DNA of 64,000 bases from Microbacterium allomyrinae (GCF_020682705.1 NZ_JAGTTN010000004.1:186001-250000); one strand, 5' to 3'; positions 53,107 through 61,450 are shown, counted from the first letter of the stretch. Numbers and translations are program-made. Notes: generated by a model from the letters alone, not told the origin.

Positions 53107-53282
53107 CTCCCACGTCTCCACCTCCTCATTATCCGGCGGTGGACCTGATGCGCCTCGCGCTCGCGTCGGCGAGGATGGGCCGAGCGGCTCGGGAGCCGCA
53201 GCGCGCACCGCGATCGAATCGAACCGCGATCGTCGGGTGCGAGCGCGTGACGAACGTGAGGCTGGTTGTCGAAGGGAGAACC

Positions 53283-54149
53283 GTGATCGCGATTCTCAAT
53301 CGGGTCGTCGAGTTCGTGGAGGACCATCTCACCGAGGACATCGACATCGCGGGCCTGGCGCGGAGCCTCGGCACCACGGAGTACCACGTGCGTCGGATGT
53401 TCTCGTCGCTCGCCGGCATGCCGCTGTCGGAATACATCCGGCGGCGGCGCATGACGCTGGCCGCTGCCGAGATGCTCGGCGACGGCGACATCCTCGGCAT
53501 CGCCGTGCGCCACGGCTACGGCTCGACCGAGGCGTTCGCCCGTGCGTTCCGAGCGGTGCACGGCGTCAGCCCGGCCGACGTGCGCCGCGACGGCGGTCCC
53601 CTTCGAACGCAACCGCAGCTCAGGTTCCGCCTGACCGTAGAAGGGAACACGACCATGGACACCCGCATCACGAACCGCCCGGCATTCCGGCTCATCGGCC
53701 ACGCCGCCCGTGTGCCGCTCATCCACGAGGGCGTCAATCCGCACATCCAGGCGCACATCACCGCGCTGCCGGCATCCGAGCATGCCCGGCTGAAGGAGAT
53801 GAGCGACACCGAGCCGGCGGGTCTGCTTCAGGTGAGTGCCGACGTCGACGCCGACTACACCGAGGGCAGCGAGCTGACCTACCTCCACGGCGTAGCCGTT
53901 GCCGACGATACGCCCGTGCCCGCCGACCTCGACGTCATCGACGTTGCAGAAGGGGCCTGGGCGGTGTTTCGCACCGGCGGCGCCCACCCGGCGGCGCTGC
54001 AGTCGACCTGGGCGGCGACGGCGACCGACTGGTTTCCCTCCAACCCGTGGCGGCTCCGGCCCGGGCCGTCGATCGTGGCCGTGCTCGATCGCGCCCCCGA
54101 CTTCAGCACCGCCACGTGCGAGCTGTGGCTGCCGGTGGAACGCGCGTAG
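53283..54149 (+). CDS. AraC-family regulator with GyrI-like domain
   Basis: 288-residue regulator. The N-terminal double HTH of AraC type spans about 8-105 (VVEFVEDHLTEDIDIAGLAR, YHVRRMFSSLAG, YIRRRRMTLAAAEML, STEAFARAFRAVHGVSP). The C-terminal half, about 125-288, is a GyrI-like/BmrR ligand-binding domain with RPAFRLIGHAARVPL and DLDVIDVAEGAWAVFRTGG. Such proteins sense drugs or hydrophobic cations. The GTG 53283 has GAAGGGAGA three bases upstream and is preferred to ORF extension to 53139. It lies upstream of the seven-gene operon but a 200-base gap with its own promoter separates them. Confidence 0.85.
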   Translation: MIAILNRVVEFVEDHLTEDIDIAGLARSLGTTEYHVRRMFSSLAGMPLSEYIRRRRMTLAAAEMLGDGDILGIAVRHGYGSTEAFARAFRAVHGVSPADVRRDGGPLRTQPQLRFRLTVEGNTTMDTRITNRPAFRLIGHAARVPLIHEGVNPHIQAHITALPASEHARLKEMSDTEPAGLLQVSADVDADYTEGSELTYLHGVAVADDTPVPADLDVIDVAEGAWAVFRTGGAHPAALQSTWAATATDWFPSNPWRLRPGPSIVAVLDRAPDFSTATCELWLPVERA

Positions 54150-54172
54150 CCGCGGCCTGGCGAAATTCGATA

Positions 54173-54228
54173 TTGGCTCCGCGGCAATTTTTGGATACGG
54201 TCTATAAATCGCAATGTAAGCGCTTACA
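54173..54228 (+). promoter_or_regulatory. Promoter with LacI-type palindromic operator
   Basis: TTGGCT (54173-54178) and TACGGT (54196-54201) are 17 bases apart; TATAAA at 54203-54208 is an alternative -10. A perfect 14-bp palindrome TGTAAGCGCTTACA (54215-54228) follows, matching the LacI/CcpA-type half-site pattern with a central CG. A repressor there would block the start of transcription. The region is strikingly A/T-rich for this genome. It would control the operon 54352-60363. No LacI-type gene is in the window. Confidence 0.6.
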
Positions 54229-54351
54229 GGATCCCCCCGGTCTGATGCTCACGGTGATGTGACGCCCTCGCGCGGAACGTTGCCGGAGCATCGGTGAGCG
54301 CTTCATCGTTGCGCCGCAACGGTGCAGCGTAGACAGAGAAAGGCTCGCCTC

Positions 54352-55122
54352 TTGGTACAGCTCGATGTCCGCAACGACGAAGACTCCACTCGGATCGCGA
54401 CACCGGTCGACTTCTCCGGCCTCGTGGAGCAGATGCGATCGGCGACGCGGGGTCCCGACGATTCCGTGTCGCTGGCGAGGGCCGGTCACATCCTGACCTC
54501 CGCCTTCGCCGACCCGAGCAGGAGCGCCGCGATCCTCTCGTCGTGGGCCGACGAGATCGAGCAGGGCGCCGAGCCGGACCGCGGCCGCTCGCAGATGCAC
54601 AACAACGGGTTCTCCAAGATCTCGCTCGTCCGGCTCGACGGCGGCTGGAACCTCCGTCTGCACGTGTGGCCGGCAGGACAGGGTGACCAGCGCATCCACG
54701 ATCACCGGTGGTCCTTCGCCTCCATCGCCGTCGATGGCGCCCTCGATGTCATGAACTACACGCGGGACGACGACGCCCTCGCTGCGGGGGCTCCCCGATA
54801 CCGGCTGTTCGACGCCACCGGAACCGGTGAGAAGCGTCTGGAACGCGTCGAGGACGGAAGGATCCGCCCCACCAGCTCGTACCGGATCTCCAGCGGCGCG
54901 TTCCACATCCTGGACTACCGGGATCCGCACATCGTGTGGAACAACACCGGTGCCGACGCGGTCACGCTCATGCTCTCCGGGCCGGCGAAGCGGGAGTACT
55001 CGCACTCGTACGGCGAACGAACCGCAGCCGACGTCCTTCCCGCTCCCGACGTCATCGACGACGATCGGGCGATCGCTCACGTGCGCGCGATCGCCGCGCG
55101 CCTGCGGGGAGTCGCGCAGTGA
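54352..55122 (+). CDS. Cupin-like protein of unknown function
   Basis: 256 residues from TTG 54352, which has GAAAGG eight bases upstream; a GTG at 54322 in frame is the alternative. The centre looks like a metal-binding cupin: WNLRLHVWPAG, then QRIHDHRWSF with His116 and His118, and a second motif SSGAFHILDYRDPHIVWNN with more His. Layout recalls cysteine-dioxygenase-like enzymes, but I cannot name the family. As first gene of the operon it may supply an oxidation or epimerisation step. Its stop overlaps the next GTG start (GTGA). Confidence 0.65.
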   Translation: MVQLDVRNDEDSTRIATPVDFSGLVEQMRSATRGPDDSVSLARAGHILTSAFADPSRSAAILSSWADEIEQGAEPDRGRSQMHNNGFSKISLVRLDGGWNLRLHVWPAGQGDQRIHDHRWSFASIAVDGALDVMNYTRDDDALAAGAPRYRLFDATGTGEKRLERVEDGRIRPTSSYRISSGAFHILDYRDPHIVWNNTGADAVTLMLSGPAKREYSHSYGERTAADVLPAPDVIDDDRAIAHVRAIAARLRGVAQ

Positions 55123-55979
55123 TCGGGCACACGCCGTTCGGCGAGCGGCTCCAGGCCGGGATCCGCGACCGGGGCAGGCTCTGCGTCGGAATCGATCCGA
55201 CTCCGCAGGACCTCCACGCCTGGGGGTTGGAGGACACCGCCCAGGACGCGGTCCGATTCGCCGCCGCGATCATCGAGGCGTCGGCGGGACTGGTTCCGAT
55301 CGTGAAGCCGCAATCGGCCTACTTCGAGCGCTGGGGTCCCCACGGCATCGTCGCGCTCGCGCACGTCTGCGCCCTCGCGCGGGAGGCCAGATCGATGGTT
55401 TTGCTCGACGCGAAGCGGGGCGACATCGGATCGACCAACCGCGCGTATGCGGAGGCCTACCTTCGTCGGGGTCAGGCGTTGTCCGTCGATGCGATGACCG
55501 TCTCCCCGTTCGCCGGCCTCGACACGCTGTCTCCGTTCGTGGACGTGGCGAAGGCGGAGGGGGCGGGGCTGTTCGTCCTGGCCCGCACCTCGAATCCCGG
55601 ATCGCGCTCACTGCAGACTGCCCGCACCGACGACGGGCGCTCGGTCGCCGACGAGGTGCTCGCCTGGCTCGGCGCGCAGAACGGCGACGAGCAGATCGGC
55701 TCGTTCGGGTGCGTCGTCGGCGCGACGGTGGACGATCCCCCGGCAGCACTGGCCTCGTTCAACGGTTTCGTGCTCGCTCCGGGTATCGGGGCGCAGGGCG
55801 CGTCGCCCGCAGATCTCTCTCGACGGTTCCCCACCGGGTGGAACGTGCTTCCGACCGTGTCGCGCGCCATCGCCGCGGCGGGACCCCGCGTCGCGAGCAT
55901 CGCGGCGGTGGTGAAGGAGGAACGGGACGCCTGCACCGAAGCGCTCGGCTTCGCATCGGCGACGGAGGGCGCGCGATGA
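55119..55979 (+). CDS. pyrF: Orotidine 5'-phosphate decarboxylase-family enzyme
   Basis: 286-residue OMP decarboxylase of the longer actinobacterial (type 2) subgroup. LCVGIDPTPQDLHAWGL opens the barrel. Lys63 and the catalytic DAKRGDIGST (Asp97, Lys99, Asp102) are intact, as are the phosphate-binding ARTSNPGS and APGIGAQGA. It removes CO2 from orotidylate, or a related pyrimidine nucleotide. The GTG overlaps the cupin stop and the stop overlaps the kinase ATG. The usual actinobacterial pyrF lies in the pyr operon, none of which is here, so this is probably a second, pathway-specific copy (inference). Confidence 0.85.
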   Translation: MIGHTPFGERLQAGIRDRGRLCVGIDPTPQDLHAWGLEDTAQDAVRFAAAIIEASAGLVPIVKPQSAYFERWGPHGIVALAHVCALAREARSMVLLDAKRGDIGSTNRAYAEAYLRRGQALSVDAMTVSPFAGLDTLSPFVDVAKAEGAGLFVLARTSNPGSRSLQTARTDDGRSVADEVLAWLGAQNGDEQIGSFGCVVGATVDDPPAALASFNGFVLAPGIGAQGASPADLSRRFPTGWNVLPTVSRAIAAAGPRVASIAAVVKEERDACTEALGFASATEGAR

Positions 55980-56596
55980 CCCGCGGGCGACTGATCGCGG
56001 TCTGCGGAATCGACGGCTCCGGAAAGACGACGCAGATCGACCGGCTCGTCGGTCATCTTCGTGATCGTGGTCACGAGGTCGTGGCCACGCGGCAGCCGAC
56101 CGACCGCTACCGGCAGGACGCCACGGTTCGCGCGGCGCTGGATCTTCAGCTGGACTTCGCACGCATCGCGCCCGAGCTCGCCCTGTTCGCCGCGTTCGAC
56201 CGCCTCCGCCACGTACGAGAGGTGATCGAGCCCGCGCTGCAATCCGGGCACTGGGTGGTCACCGATCGCTACGTGTACTCCACCTATGCCTACTTCGCCA
56301 GCAGGGGCATCGACGACGTCGAGTGGCTTCGCGCACTGAACAGGCACGCGCCCACCCCCGACCTGACGCTCGTGATCGATGTGCCGCCCGTGCTGGCCGC
56401 GGAACGCATCATCCGACGCGACGGCTCGTCGCGCAAGCGGGAAGAACTCGATCTGGAGCGTATGACATCGGTGCGCCAGGTGTTCCTGAGCCAACCCTGG
56501 GGCGCCTCGGCCGCGTATCACGTGCTGGACGGCTCCCAGCCCGCCGACGTGGTGTGGGCCGGGGTCGAGAGCCTGGTCGACGGAGGTCTGAATTGA
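55976..56596 (+). CDS. Thymidylate kinase-family nucleotide kinase
   Basis: 206-residue P-loop kinase of the dTMP kinase family. P-loop GIDGSGKTTQ is at residues 11-20, the DRY-type motif TDRYVYSTYAYF is at about 99-110, and the LID region with RRDGSSRKREELD is at about 140-152. TRQPTDRYRQD occupies the acceptor-site Arg position (family REPG is replaced by RQPT). It phosphorylates a nucleoside monophosphate. The altered acceptor motif suggests a nucleotide other than dTMP (inference). The ATGA overlap links it to the decarboxylase gene upstream, and TTGA links it to the SDR gene downstream. Confidence 0.85.
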   Translation: MTRGRLIAVCGIDGSGKTTQIDRLVGHLRDRGHEVVATRQPTDRYRQDATVRAALDLQLDFARIAPELALFAAFDRLRHVREVIEPALQSGHWVVTDRYVYSTYAYFASRGIDDVEWLRALNRHAPTPDLTLVIDVPPVLAAERIIRRDGSSRKREELDLERMTSVRQVFLSQPWGASAAYHVLDGSQPADVVWAGVESLVDGGLN

Positions 56597-57282
56597 GGTC
56601 GGCCCTCGTGGTCGGTGCGGACGGCGGCATCGGCCGCGAGGTCGTCTCTCAACTTCGCACCGAGGGCTTCGGCCCGGTCGCCACCGTCGACCAGAGAGGT
56701 GAGGTGGATCATCTGATCGACGTCTCCGATCTCCGCGACGGCTCCGCGTATCGCCGGTGGACGGACTCCCTCGAAGACGACGGCATACCGGACGTCATCG
56801 CCTGGACGGTCGGGATCTATCCGCGAACAGAGCCTGCGCGATACGACGCCCGCACGATCGGGGATGTCGTGGACACCAATCTCACGAGCTTCCTGGTGTT
56901 CGCCGCGGCGCTGGCACGGGTGCAGAGACGCGACTCGCGCACGCGCAGACTCGTGGTGGTGGGAAGTCAGGCCGGCAACACCGGCGGCACGGACGCGGTC
57001 TATGCCGCGTCGAAGGCAGGCCTCGGGGCGGCGGTGAAGTCGCTCGCGCGTGAGTTCGCCAGCCTTCGGCTCATCGCGAACGTGGTCAGCCCCGGTCCCA
57101 CCGACACGTCCATGGCGGCGGTGATGGGCGACCGGCGCGCGCACTACGAGAGCACCATCCCGCTCGGGAGGTTCAACGACCCGCGCGAAGTCGCACAGGT
57201 GGTCGTCTGGCTGCTCGCGAACGCCCCGGCTGCGCTCCACGGAACAGCAGTCGATGTCGACGGCGGGCTGGTGCGCAGATGA
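56593..57282 (+). CDS. Short-chain dehydrogenase/reductase in seven-gene operon
   Basis: 229-residue SDR starting at TTG 56593 (GGAGG seven bases upstream, overlapping the kinase stop). The dinucleotide motif is VVGADGGIGREVVSQL. The catalytic Ser (VVVGSQAG) and YAASKAG (Tyr, Lys) are present, as are SPGPTDTSMAA and the C-terminal AVDVDGGLV. An Asp at VATVDQRG at the end of the second strand favours NAD(H). It would oxidise or reduce a sugar or base intermediate of the pathway. Stop overlaps the next ATG. Confidence 0.85.
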   Translation: MRSALVVGADGGIGREVVSQLRTEGFGPVATVDQRGEVDHLIDVSDLRDGSAYRRWTDSLEDDGIPDVIAWTVGIYPRTEPARYDARTIGDVVDTNLTSFLVFAAALARVQRRDSRTRRLVVVGSQAGNTGGTDAVYAASKAGLGAAVKSLAREFASLRLIANVVSPGPTDTSMAAVMGDRRAHYESTIPLGRFNDPREVAQVVVWLLANAPAALHGTAVDVDGGLVRR

Positions 57283-57938
57283 GTGCCCGGATTCTCGAAC
57301 GGTCCGGAACCGTGCCGATGCACAGTGCGCTCGGAGACTTCTCGGCAGAGGCGTTCGTCGTGGCGGACGGGCGGGAGATCGACACCCATCTCGTGGTGAC
57401 GCACGGCGAACTCGTCGACCCCGTTCCCACGCGTATCAATTCCGCCTGCGTGACGAGCGAGGTGTTCGGCGACGACCGCTGCGATTGCGCCTGGCAGCTC
57501 GAAGAGGCCCTCCGCCGGATCATCGAGTTCGGTTCCGGCGTGATCATCTACCACCCCAATCAGGAAGGGCGGGGGATCGGTCTGTTCCGCAAGCTCCAGT
57601 CGTACCAGCTGATGAGCCGGGGGATGTCGACGAACGAGGCGTTCTCGGCGCTCGGTGAACCGGCCGACGCGAGATCGTATGGCGCGGCCGTCACGATTCT
57701 GAAGGCTCTGGGAATCGATCGGGTGCGCCTGTTGAGCAACAACCCCGTGAAGATGCAGGCGCTGGAGGACGGCGGCATCAGCGTGCAGGACGTCGACGGT
57801 GTCGTCGGCTCTCACAATCCGGCCTGGCATGAGTATCTGACGAGCAAGGCCCTGGATTTCGGACACCGGATCTCGATCCCGCGCGTGGGCGGCGCCTCGC
57901 CCTCCGGGAACCTCCGCGAACACGAGGAAGAAGCATGA
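57279..57938 (+). CDS. GTP cyclohydrolase II-like enzyme
   Basis: 219-residue RibA-type protein. Zinc ligands Cys57, Cys68 and Cys70 (SACVTSEVFGDDRCDC) are conserved. The guanine/phosphate site NQEGRGIGLFRK is present, and LLSNNPVKMQAL near the end matches the family. The usual QDxGxDTVEAN segment is replaced by MSRGMSTNEAF, a notable deviation at a family-defining position. The riboflavin partner (RibB, RibD, RibE, RibH) genes are absent, so this copy likely serves another route starting from GTP or a related nucleotide. It is the fifth gene of the operon, overlapping both neighbours. Confidence 0.85.
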   Translation: MSARILERSGTVPMHSALGDFSAEAFVVADGREIDTHLVVTHGELVDPVPTRINSACVTSEVFGDDRCDCAWQLEEALRRIIEFGSGVIIYHPNQEGRGIGLFRKLQSYQLMSRGMSTNEAFSALGEPADARSYGAAVTILKALGIDRVRLLSNNPVKMQALEDGGISVQDVDGVVGSHNPAWHEYLTSKALDFGHRISIPRVGGASPSGNLREHEEEA

Positions 57939-59086
57939 CCCGCCCGCTGAACCCCGCCGTGCGCGGCATCCTCATCGAACTCGCGCGATTCGAACCATCG
58001 CGTGACTCCGAGGTGCGCTCCGCTCTGCGCAGCCTCGACCCGGCCGAGTGGGGACGATTGTTCGAGCTGGCGGGGACGCACCGCGTGCTCGCCAACCTCA
58101 GCAGGATCGCTGCCGAGATGACGGATGCCCCCGCACCTTCGAAGCATCTGGCGCGGCGACTTCTCCTCATGCTGAAGAGACAGGCCGCGATGCGGCGGTG
58201 GGAGTCGCAGCAGACGATCGCGGCACTGCGCGCCGACGGCATCGATGCCGCGGTGCTCAAGGGCTATGTGCTCGGCATCGAGTGCTATCCCGAGTTCTAT
58301 CTGCGCGAGACGGGCGACCTCGACCTACTGGTCGAGCCGGATCTCCTCGAGCGCGCAGCGGCGTCCCTTCAGCGGCAGGGGTTCCTCACGTCGCAGGTGG
58401 TGCCGGCCACGGGCGAGCTCGAGTCGCTCTCTCCGGCACGGATCGAGGGCTACCGGAACGAGCTGCAGCACCTCGGGGAGTTCACCCGGGTCACAGAGGC
58501 GGGTTCGGCGCTCACGATCGATCTGCACTTTCGCCTGTCGACGGTCTTCGATCACCGCGCGCCCGACACGCAGGTGTTCCTCTCGCATACCGCGGACGAT
58601 GTCGGCGGCGACTACCGGAGATTCGCGCCGGAGCTCTTCGTCGCCCATCTCGCGTACCACGCCTGGTGGGACACGCAGACGCTCACCAATGTGCGCAGCG
58701 GACTCGACCTGCGGCTCTTCCAGTACTCCGACATCCTCCTCGCCTTCCGCGCGTGGGACCTCACCTGCGGCGCGGTTGTGGAGTGGGCCCACCGGGCGAA
58801 CGTGCTCGACACGGCGACCTGGGCGCTGTGGATGACCAGCGAGCTGTTCGGCGGCCTCGCCGGCGATGACGTGCTCGACCGAAAGCTCGCCGCCGAGGTC
58901 GACCGTGCCTTCACGGACCGCTGGCTGCAGCGGGGCACCGACTCTCCGATCGGGCAGTGGGACCGACTCGGCCCCAGCCGGATCTTCGACGTGGATCGCG
59001 GCGCGCAGGCGACGGCAATGGTCATCGACTGGCTCGACCGGCACACCAAGCGCGGGGATGTCCTCACCTGGATCGAGCGCGACTAG
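57935..59086 (+). CDS. Nucleotidyltransferase-family protein (NTP_transf_5 type)
   Basis: 383-residue protein of the putative nucleotidyltransferase family often found in peptide or natural-product clusters. The two-metal motif is RETGDLDLLVEP at about 126-137 (Asp-x-Asp), preceded by AAVLKGYVLGIE. The remaining ~240 residues are helical with LFVAHLAYHAWWDTQT. It may adenylylate or otherwise transfer a nucleotide to the pathway product, or to a self-resistance target. ATGA overlap upstream; stop lies two bases before the MFS start. Confidence 0.8.
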   Translation: MTRPLNPAVRGILIELARFEPSRDSEVRSALRSLDPAEWGRLFELAGTHRVLANLSRIAAEMTDAPAPSKHLARRLLLMLKRQAAMRRWESQQTIAALRADGIDAAVLKGYVLGIECYPEFYLRETGDLDLLVEPDLLERAAASLQRQGFLTSQVVPATGELESLSPARIEGYRNELQHLGEFTRVTEAGSALTIDLHFRLSTVFDHRAPDTQVFLSHTADDVGGDYRRFAPELFVAHLAYHAWWDTQTLTNVRSGLDLRLFQYSDILLAFRAWDLTCGAVVEWAHRANVLDTATWALWMTSELFGGLAGDDVLDRKLAAEVDRAFTDRWLQRGTDSPIGQWDRLGPSRIFDVDRGAQATAMVIDWLDRHTKRGDVLTWIERD

Positions 59087-59088
59087 CG

Positions 59089-60363
59089 GTGCGAGTGCCC
59101 TTCCCCCTCTTCTGGAGCGTCGCGCTCGTCTCCAACATCGCCACCGGAGCACAGGGCGTCGCCGTGGGCTGGATCCTCGGTGACCCGGTGCTGCCGGCCA
59201 CGGTCCTGATCGTGTATCAAGTAGCCATCGTCGTCGCGACCATCCTCGGCGTCCGAGTGGGGGCGGTGATCGTGCGTCGCCTCGGCAACAAGCGCACGCT
59301 CGTCGTGTCGGCGCTCCTCGAAGCCGCATCGGCTGTGGGCGTCCTCTTCGCGGTTCTCCGGATCGAGCAGACGCCCACGTCCGCCCAGGCGTACCTCCTT
59401 GCGGCGGTTGCGAGCGGGGCGGCATTCGGCGGCGGAATCGGCGGTCCCGCGTGGATGGCTCTCGTCGCCGGCTGGCCGGGGACGCGCGGGGGAACGAGCC
59501 AGCTGCTGCGCGATGGGATCCAGTTCCAGCTGGGCCGCTTCATCGGGCCCCTGGTGGGGAGCGCCGCGCTGCACGGAGTGCCCGGGGCACCAGCCTGGCT
59601 GGCGGCGGCGAACGCGCTCTCGTTCGTCGTGGTCGGAGGCATGTTCGCCGTCATCCGGCCCACCGACCGCGACCGTGCGGAACGCGCCGCGCCGCGGGGC
59701 GCACTGGCGGCGCTGAGGACCGCCGTCCGATCCCCGTGGCTGTGGGCGGTCGCGCTGATCGCGGCGGCCTCCGATGCCGCACGCCTGTTCCTCCCGCGGC
59801 TCATCCAGTCTTCGGGCGAAGGCGAACTGATCTACGGTGCGACGCTCGCGGCGCTGGCGGCTGCCGCGGCGGTCGCTGCCGGACTCGCCTCGCGCCTGGA
59901 GTCGGCGCCCACGCGGATCGCGCGAGGCGGGGCGGCTCTGGTCACCGCCGGCCTGGTCGTGTGGGCGCTCGCACCGATGCTCGGCGGGTTCGCCTGGATC
60001 GCGGGCGCGGTTCTGCTCGGCGCGGGGGCGGCCACCAGTACGCCCGCCATCACCGCCGCGATGATGGCCGCGGCGGGTCCGCGCAAGGATGCGGCGGCCG
60101 CGGCATCCGTGATGGTGACTCGCACCGCGGCCGGGGGACTGGGAGCGCTCGCCCTCGGGCTCTTCGTGCCGCTGATCGGTTCGCTGGCGCTGCTCGTCGG
60201 GGCAGTGGGGGCGGGCATCGCGACATCGCTGGCCGGTGGCGGGAGCCTCGGTGCGCGTGAACGCAGCCGGGCCGGTCGCGTCGGAGTCAGTGATCCGGGT
60301 CGGAGGGATCCACCGGCGAATGATGGTCGAACGCGGCCTGGCCGCGCTTCCAGTACCCGCTGA
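59089..60363 (+). CDS. MFS transporter (exporter-like)
   Basis: 424-residue major facilitator with about ten to twelve hydrophobic segments. The N-half has VGAVIVRRLGNKRTLVVSALLEA (the loop 2-3 motif A), and the two halves are joined by a basic stretch RPTDRDRAERAAPRGALAA. It resembles DHA-type drug/metabolite exporters. As last gene of the operon it is the probable exporter of the product. The last ~26 residues are encoded opposite the 3' end of the siderophore-interacting protein gene. GTG 59089 starts it; GTG 59095 is also possible. Confidence 0.85.
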   Translation: MRVPFPLFWSVALVSNIATGAQGVAVGWILGDPVLPATVLIVYQVAIVVATILGVRVGAVIVRRLGNKRTLVVSALLEAASAVGVLFAVLRIEQTPTSAQAYLLAAVASGAAFGGGIGGPAWMALVAGWPGTRGGTSQLLRDGIQFQLGRFIGPLVGSAALHGVPGAPAWLAAANALSFVVVGGMFAVIRPTDRDRAERAAPRGALAALRTAVRSPWLWAVALIAAASDAARLFLPRLIQSSGEGELIYGATLAALAAAAAVAAGLASRLESAPTRIARGGAALVTAGLVVWALAPMLGGFAWIAGAVLLGAGAATSTPAITAAMMAAAGPRKDAAAAASVMVTRTAAGGLGALALGLFVPLIGSLALLVGAVGAGIATSLAGGGSLGARERSRAGRVGVSDPGRRDPPANDGRTRPGRASSTR

Positions 60364-61195
60364 GCGCGACCTGCTCGGCCGACAGCGCGAGCGTGCGTCG
60401 CAGGTGCCGGCGAAGCGGAACGAGGGCGGATGCCTCGCCCGCGGCGAAGAGGAAGGTCGATGCATCCGGCCCGATGCGATCGACGAGCGCCACGAGCGCG
60501 TCGGCACCCGCATCGACATCGAGGTGGTGCACGCGCACGTCGCTCCGGCCCGACGCGGAGGCGATGTACTCCGGCACCCATGACCCGTCGTCGCAGGTGA
60601 GGGCGACGAGGTCGACCGACGTCGTCGCGGGGACCTCGGCCGCCCACCGCGTGGCGGAGGGGAGCGCGGTCTCGTCGCACACCAGCAGCAGCCGTGCCGC
60701 ACCTTGCGGCGCAGCCTTGGATCCGCGCGGACCCACGACGACGAGCTCATCGCCCATGCGTGCCGAAGCGGCCCAGAGCGCCGCCGGGCCGGGGGAGTCG
60801 TGCAGGAAGAAGTCGAGGTCGATCGCGATGTCGCCGCCCCGCCGCACGACGCGAAGCGGCGTGAAGTCACGGGCGTGAGTCGGTGCGTCGGGACGCACGA
60901 TGCCGTCCTCGCCCGGGCCGGCGGCGGTCGGTGCGACCAGTTCGCCCGAGACCGGGTCGGGGAAGTAGACCCGCACGTGATCGCCGGGTCCGCCACTGGT
61001 GAAGTCTCCGAAGTCGGGGCCGGTCAGACGCACCCGCAGCAGCACCGGAGCCACCTGCTCCACGGCGATGGCGCGGGCCCGCCGCGCCGTGAATCGATTT
61101 CGCCCGCCGGCGCGGAAGAACGGCGAAGACGGGTCGACGGCGGGGCGCGCCGGGCGCTGACCGTCATCGCGACGCACGGTCGAGGCATCCGTCAT
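60287..61195 (-). CDS. Siderophore-interacting protein (ferric-siderophore reductase)
   Basis: 302-residue SIP-family FAD flavoprotein (ViuB/YqjH-like) that reduces ferric siderophores inside the cell to release Fe(II). The FAD-binding half has VLLRVRLTGPDF, DHVRVYFPDP and RDFTPLRVV. The NAD(P)H half has VVVGPRGSK and ETALPSATRW. The C-terminus ends in the typical SGYWKRGQAAFDHH. ATG 61195 has GGAGGACGAG directly ahead. Its last 77 bases overlap the 3' end of the MFS gene on the other strand. Confidence 0.92.
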   Translation of the reverse strand: MTDASTVRRDDGQRPARPAVDPSSPFFRAGGRNRFTARRARAIAVEQVAPVLLRVRLTGPDFGDFTSGGPGDHVRVYFPDPVSGELVAPTAAGPGEDGIVRPDAPTHARDFTPLRVVRRGGDIAIDLDFFLHDSPGPAALWAASARMGDELVVVGPRGSKAAPQGAARLLLVCDETALPSATRWAAEVPATTSVDLVALTCDDGSWVPEYIASASGRSDVRVHHLDVDAGADALVALVDRIGPDASTFLFAAGEASALVPLRRHLRRTLALSAEQVALSGYWKRGQAAFDHHSPVDPSDPDH

Positions 61196-61417
61196 CTCGT
61201 CCTCCTCGGTGGCCGAAAGGCAGAGTGCGGCCTCACCCAGCAAATCACGCGCCGGGGCGCACGGATGCCGGCAAGCGTGCACGATCCGGAAAGCTAAACG
61301 TGCGTTCCCGCCCCTGGATAGCGCTCCTCGGCCGGGTTAGGTTCGCTTGCACTGGAGCTCACCGGCCCCAGCCGGTGACCCGTTCCGCGCCGCCACGGCA
61401 GGACGGGCACAGAGCCT

Positions 61418-61442
61418 TCGAACGCAAGCCCTCGAACGTAAG
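61418..61442. repeat. Direct repeat TCGAACGYAAG before amidohydrolase
   Basis: TCGAACGCAAG (61418-61428) and TCGAACGTAAG (61432-61442) are direct repeats 14 bp apart, the second running into the Shine-Dalgarno region of the amidohydrolase gene. The role is unknown; a regulator site is possible. Confidence 0.3.
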
Positions 61443-61450
61443 GAAAGCCG

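Noticed and set aside
55119..57938. Reading pyrF, tmk and ribA homologues as ordinary primary metabolism
   Set aside because: They are interleaved with an SDR, a nucleotidyltransferase-family protein and an exporter in one coupled operon without any other pyrimidine or riboflavin genes.
61337..61355. Iron-box (IdeR/DtxR) site between the SIP and amidohydrolase genes
   Set aside because: The left half TTAGGTT matches the 19-bp consensus, but the right half does not; one half-site is not enough.
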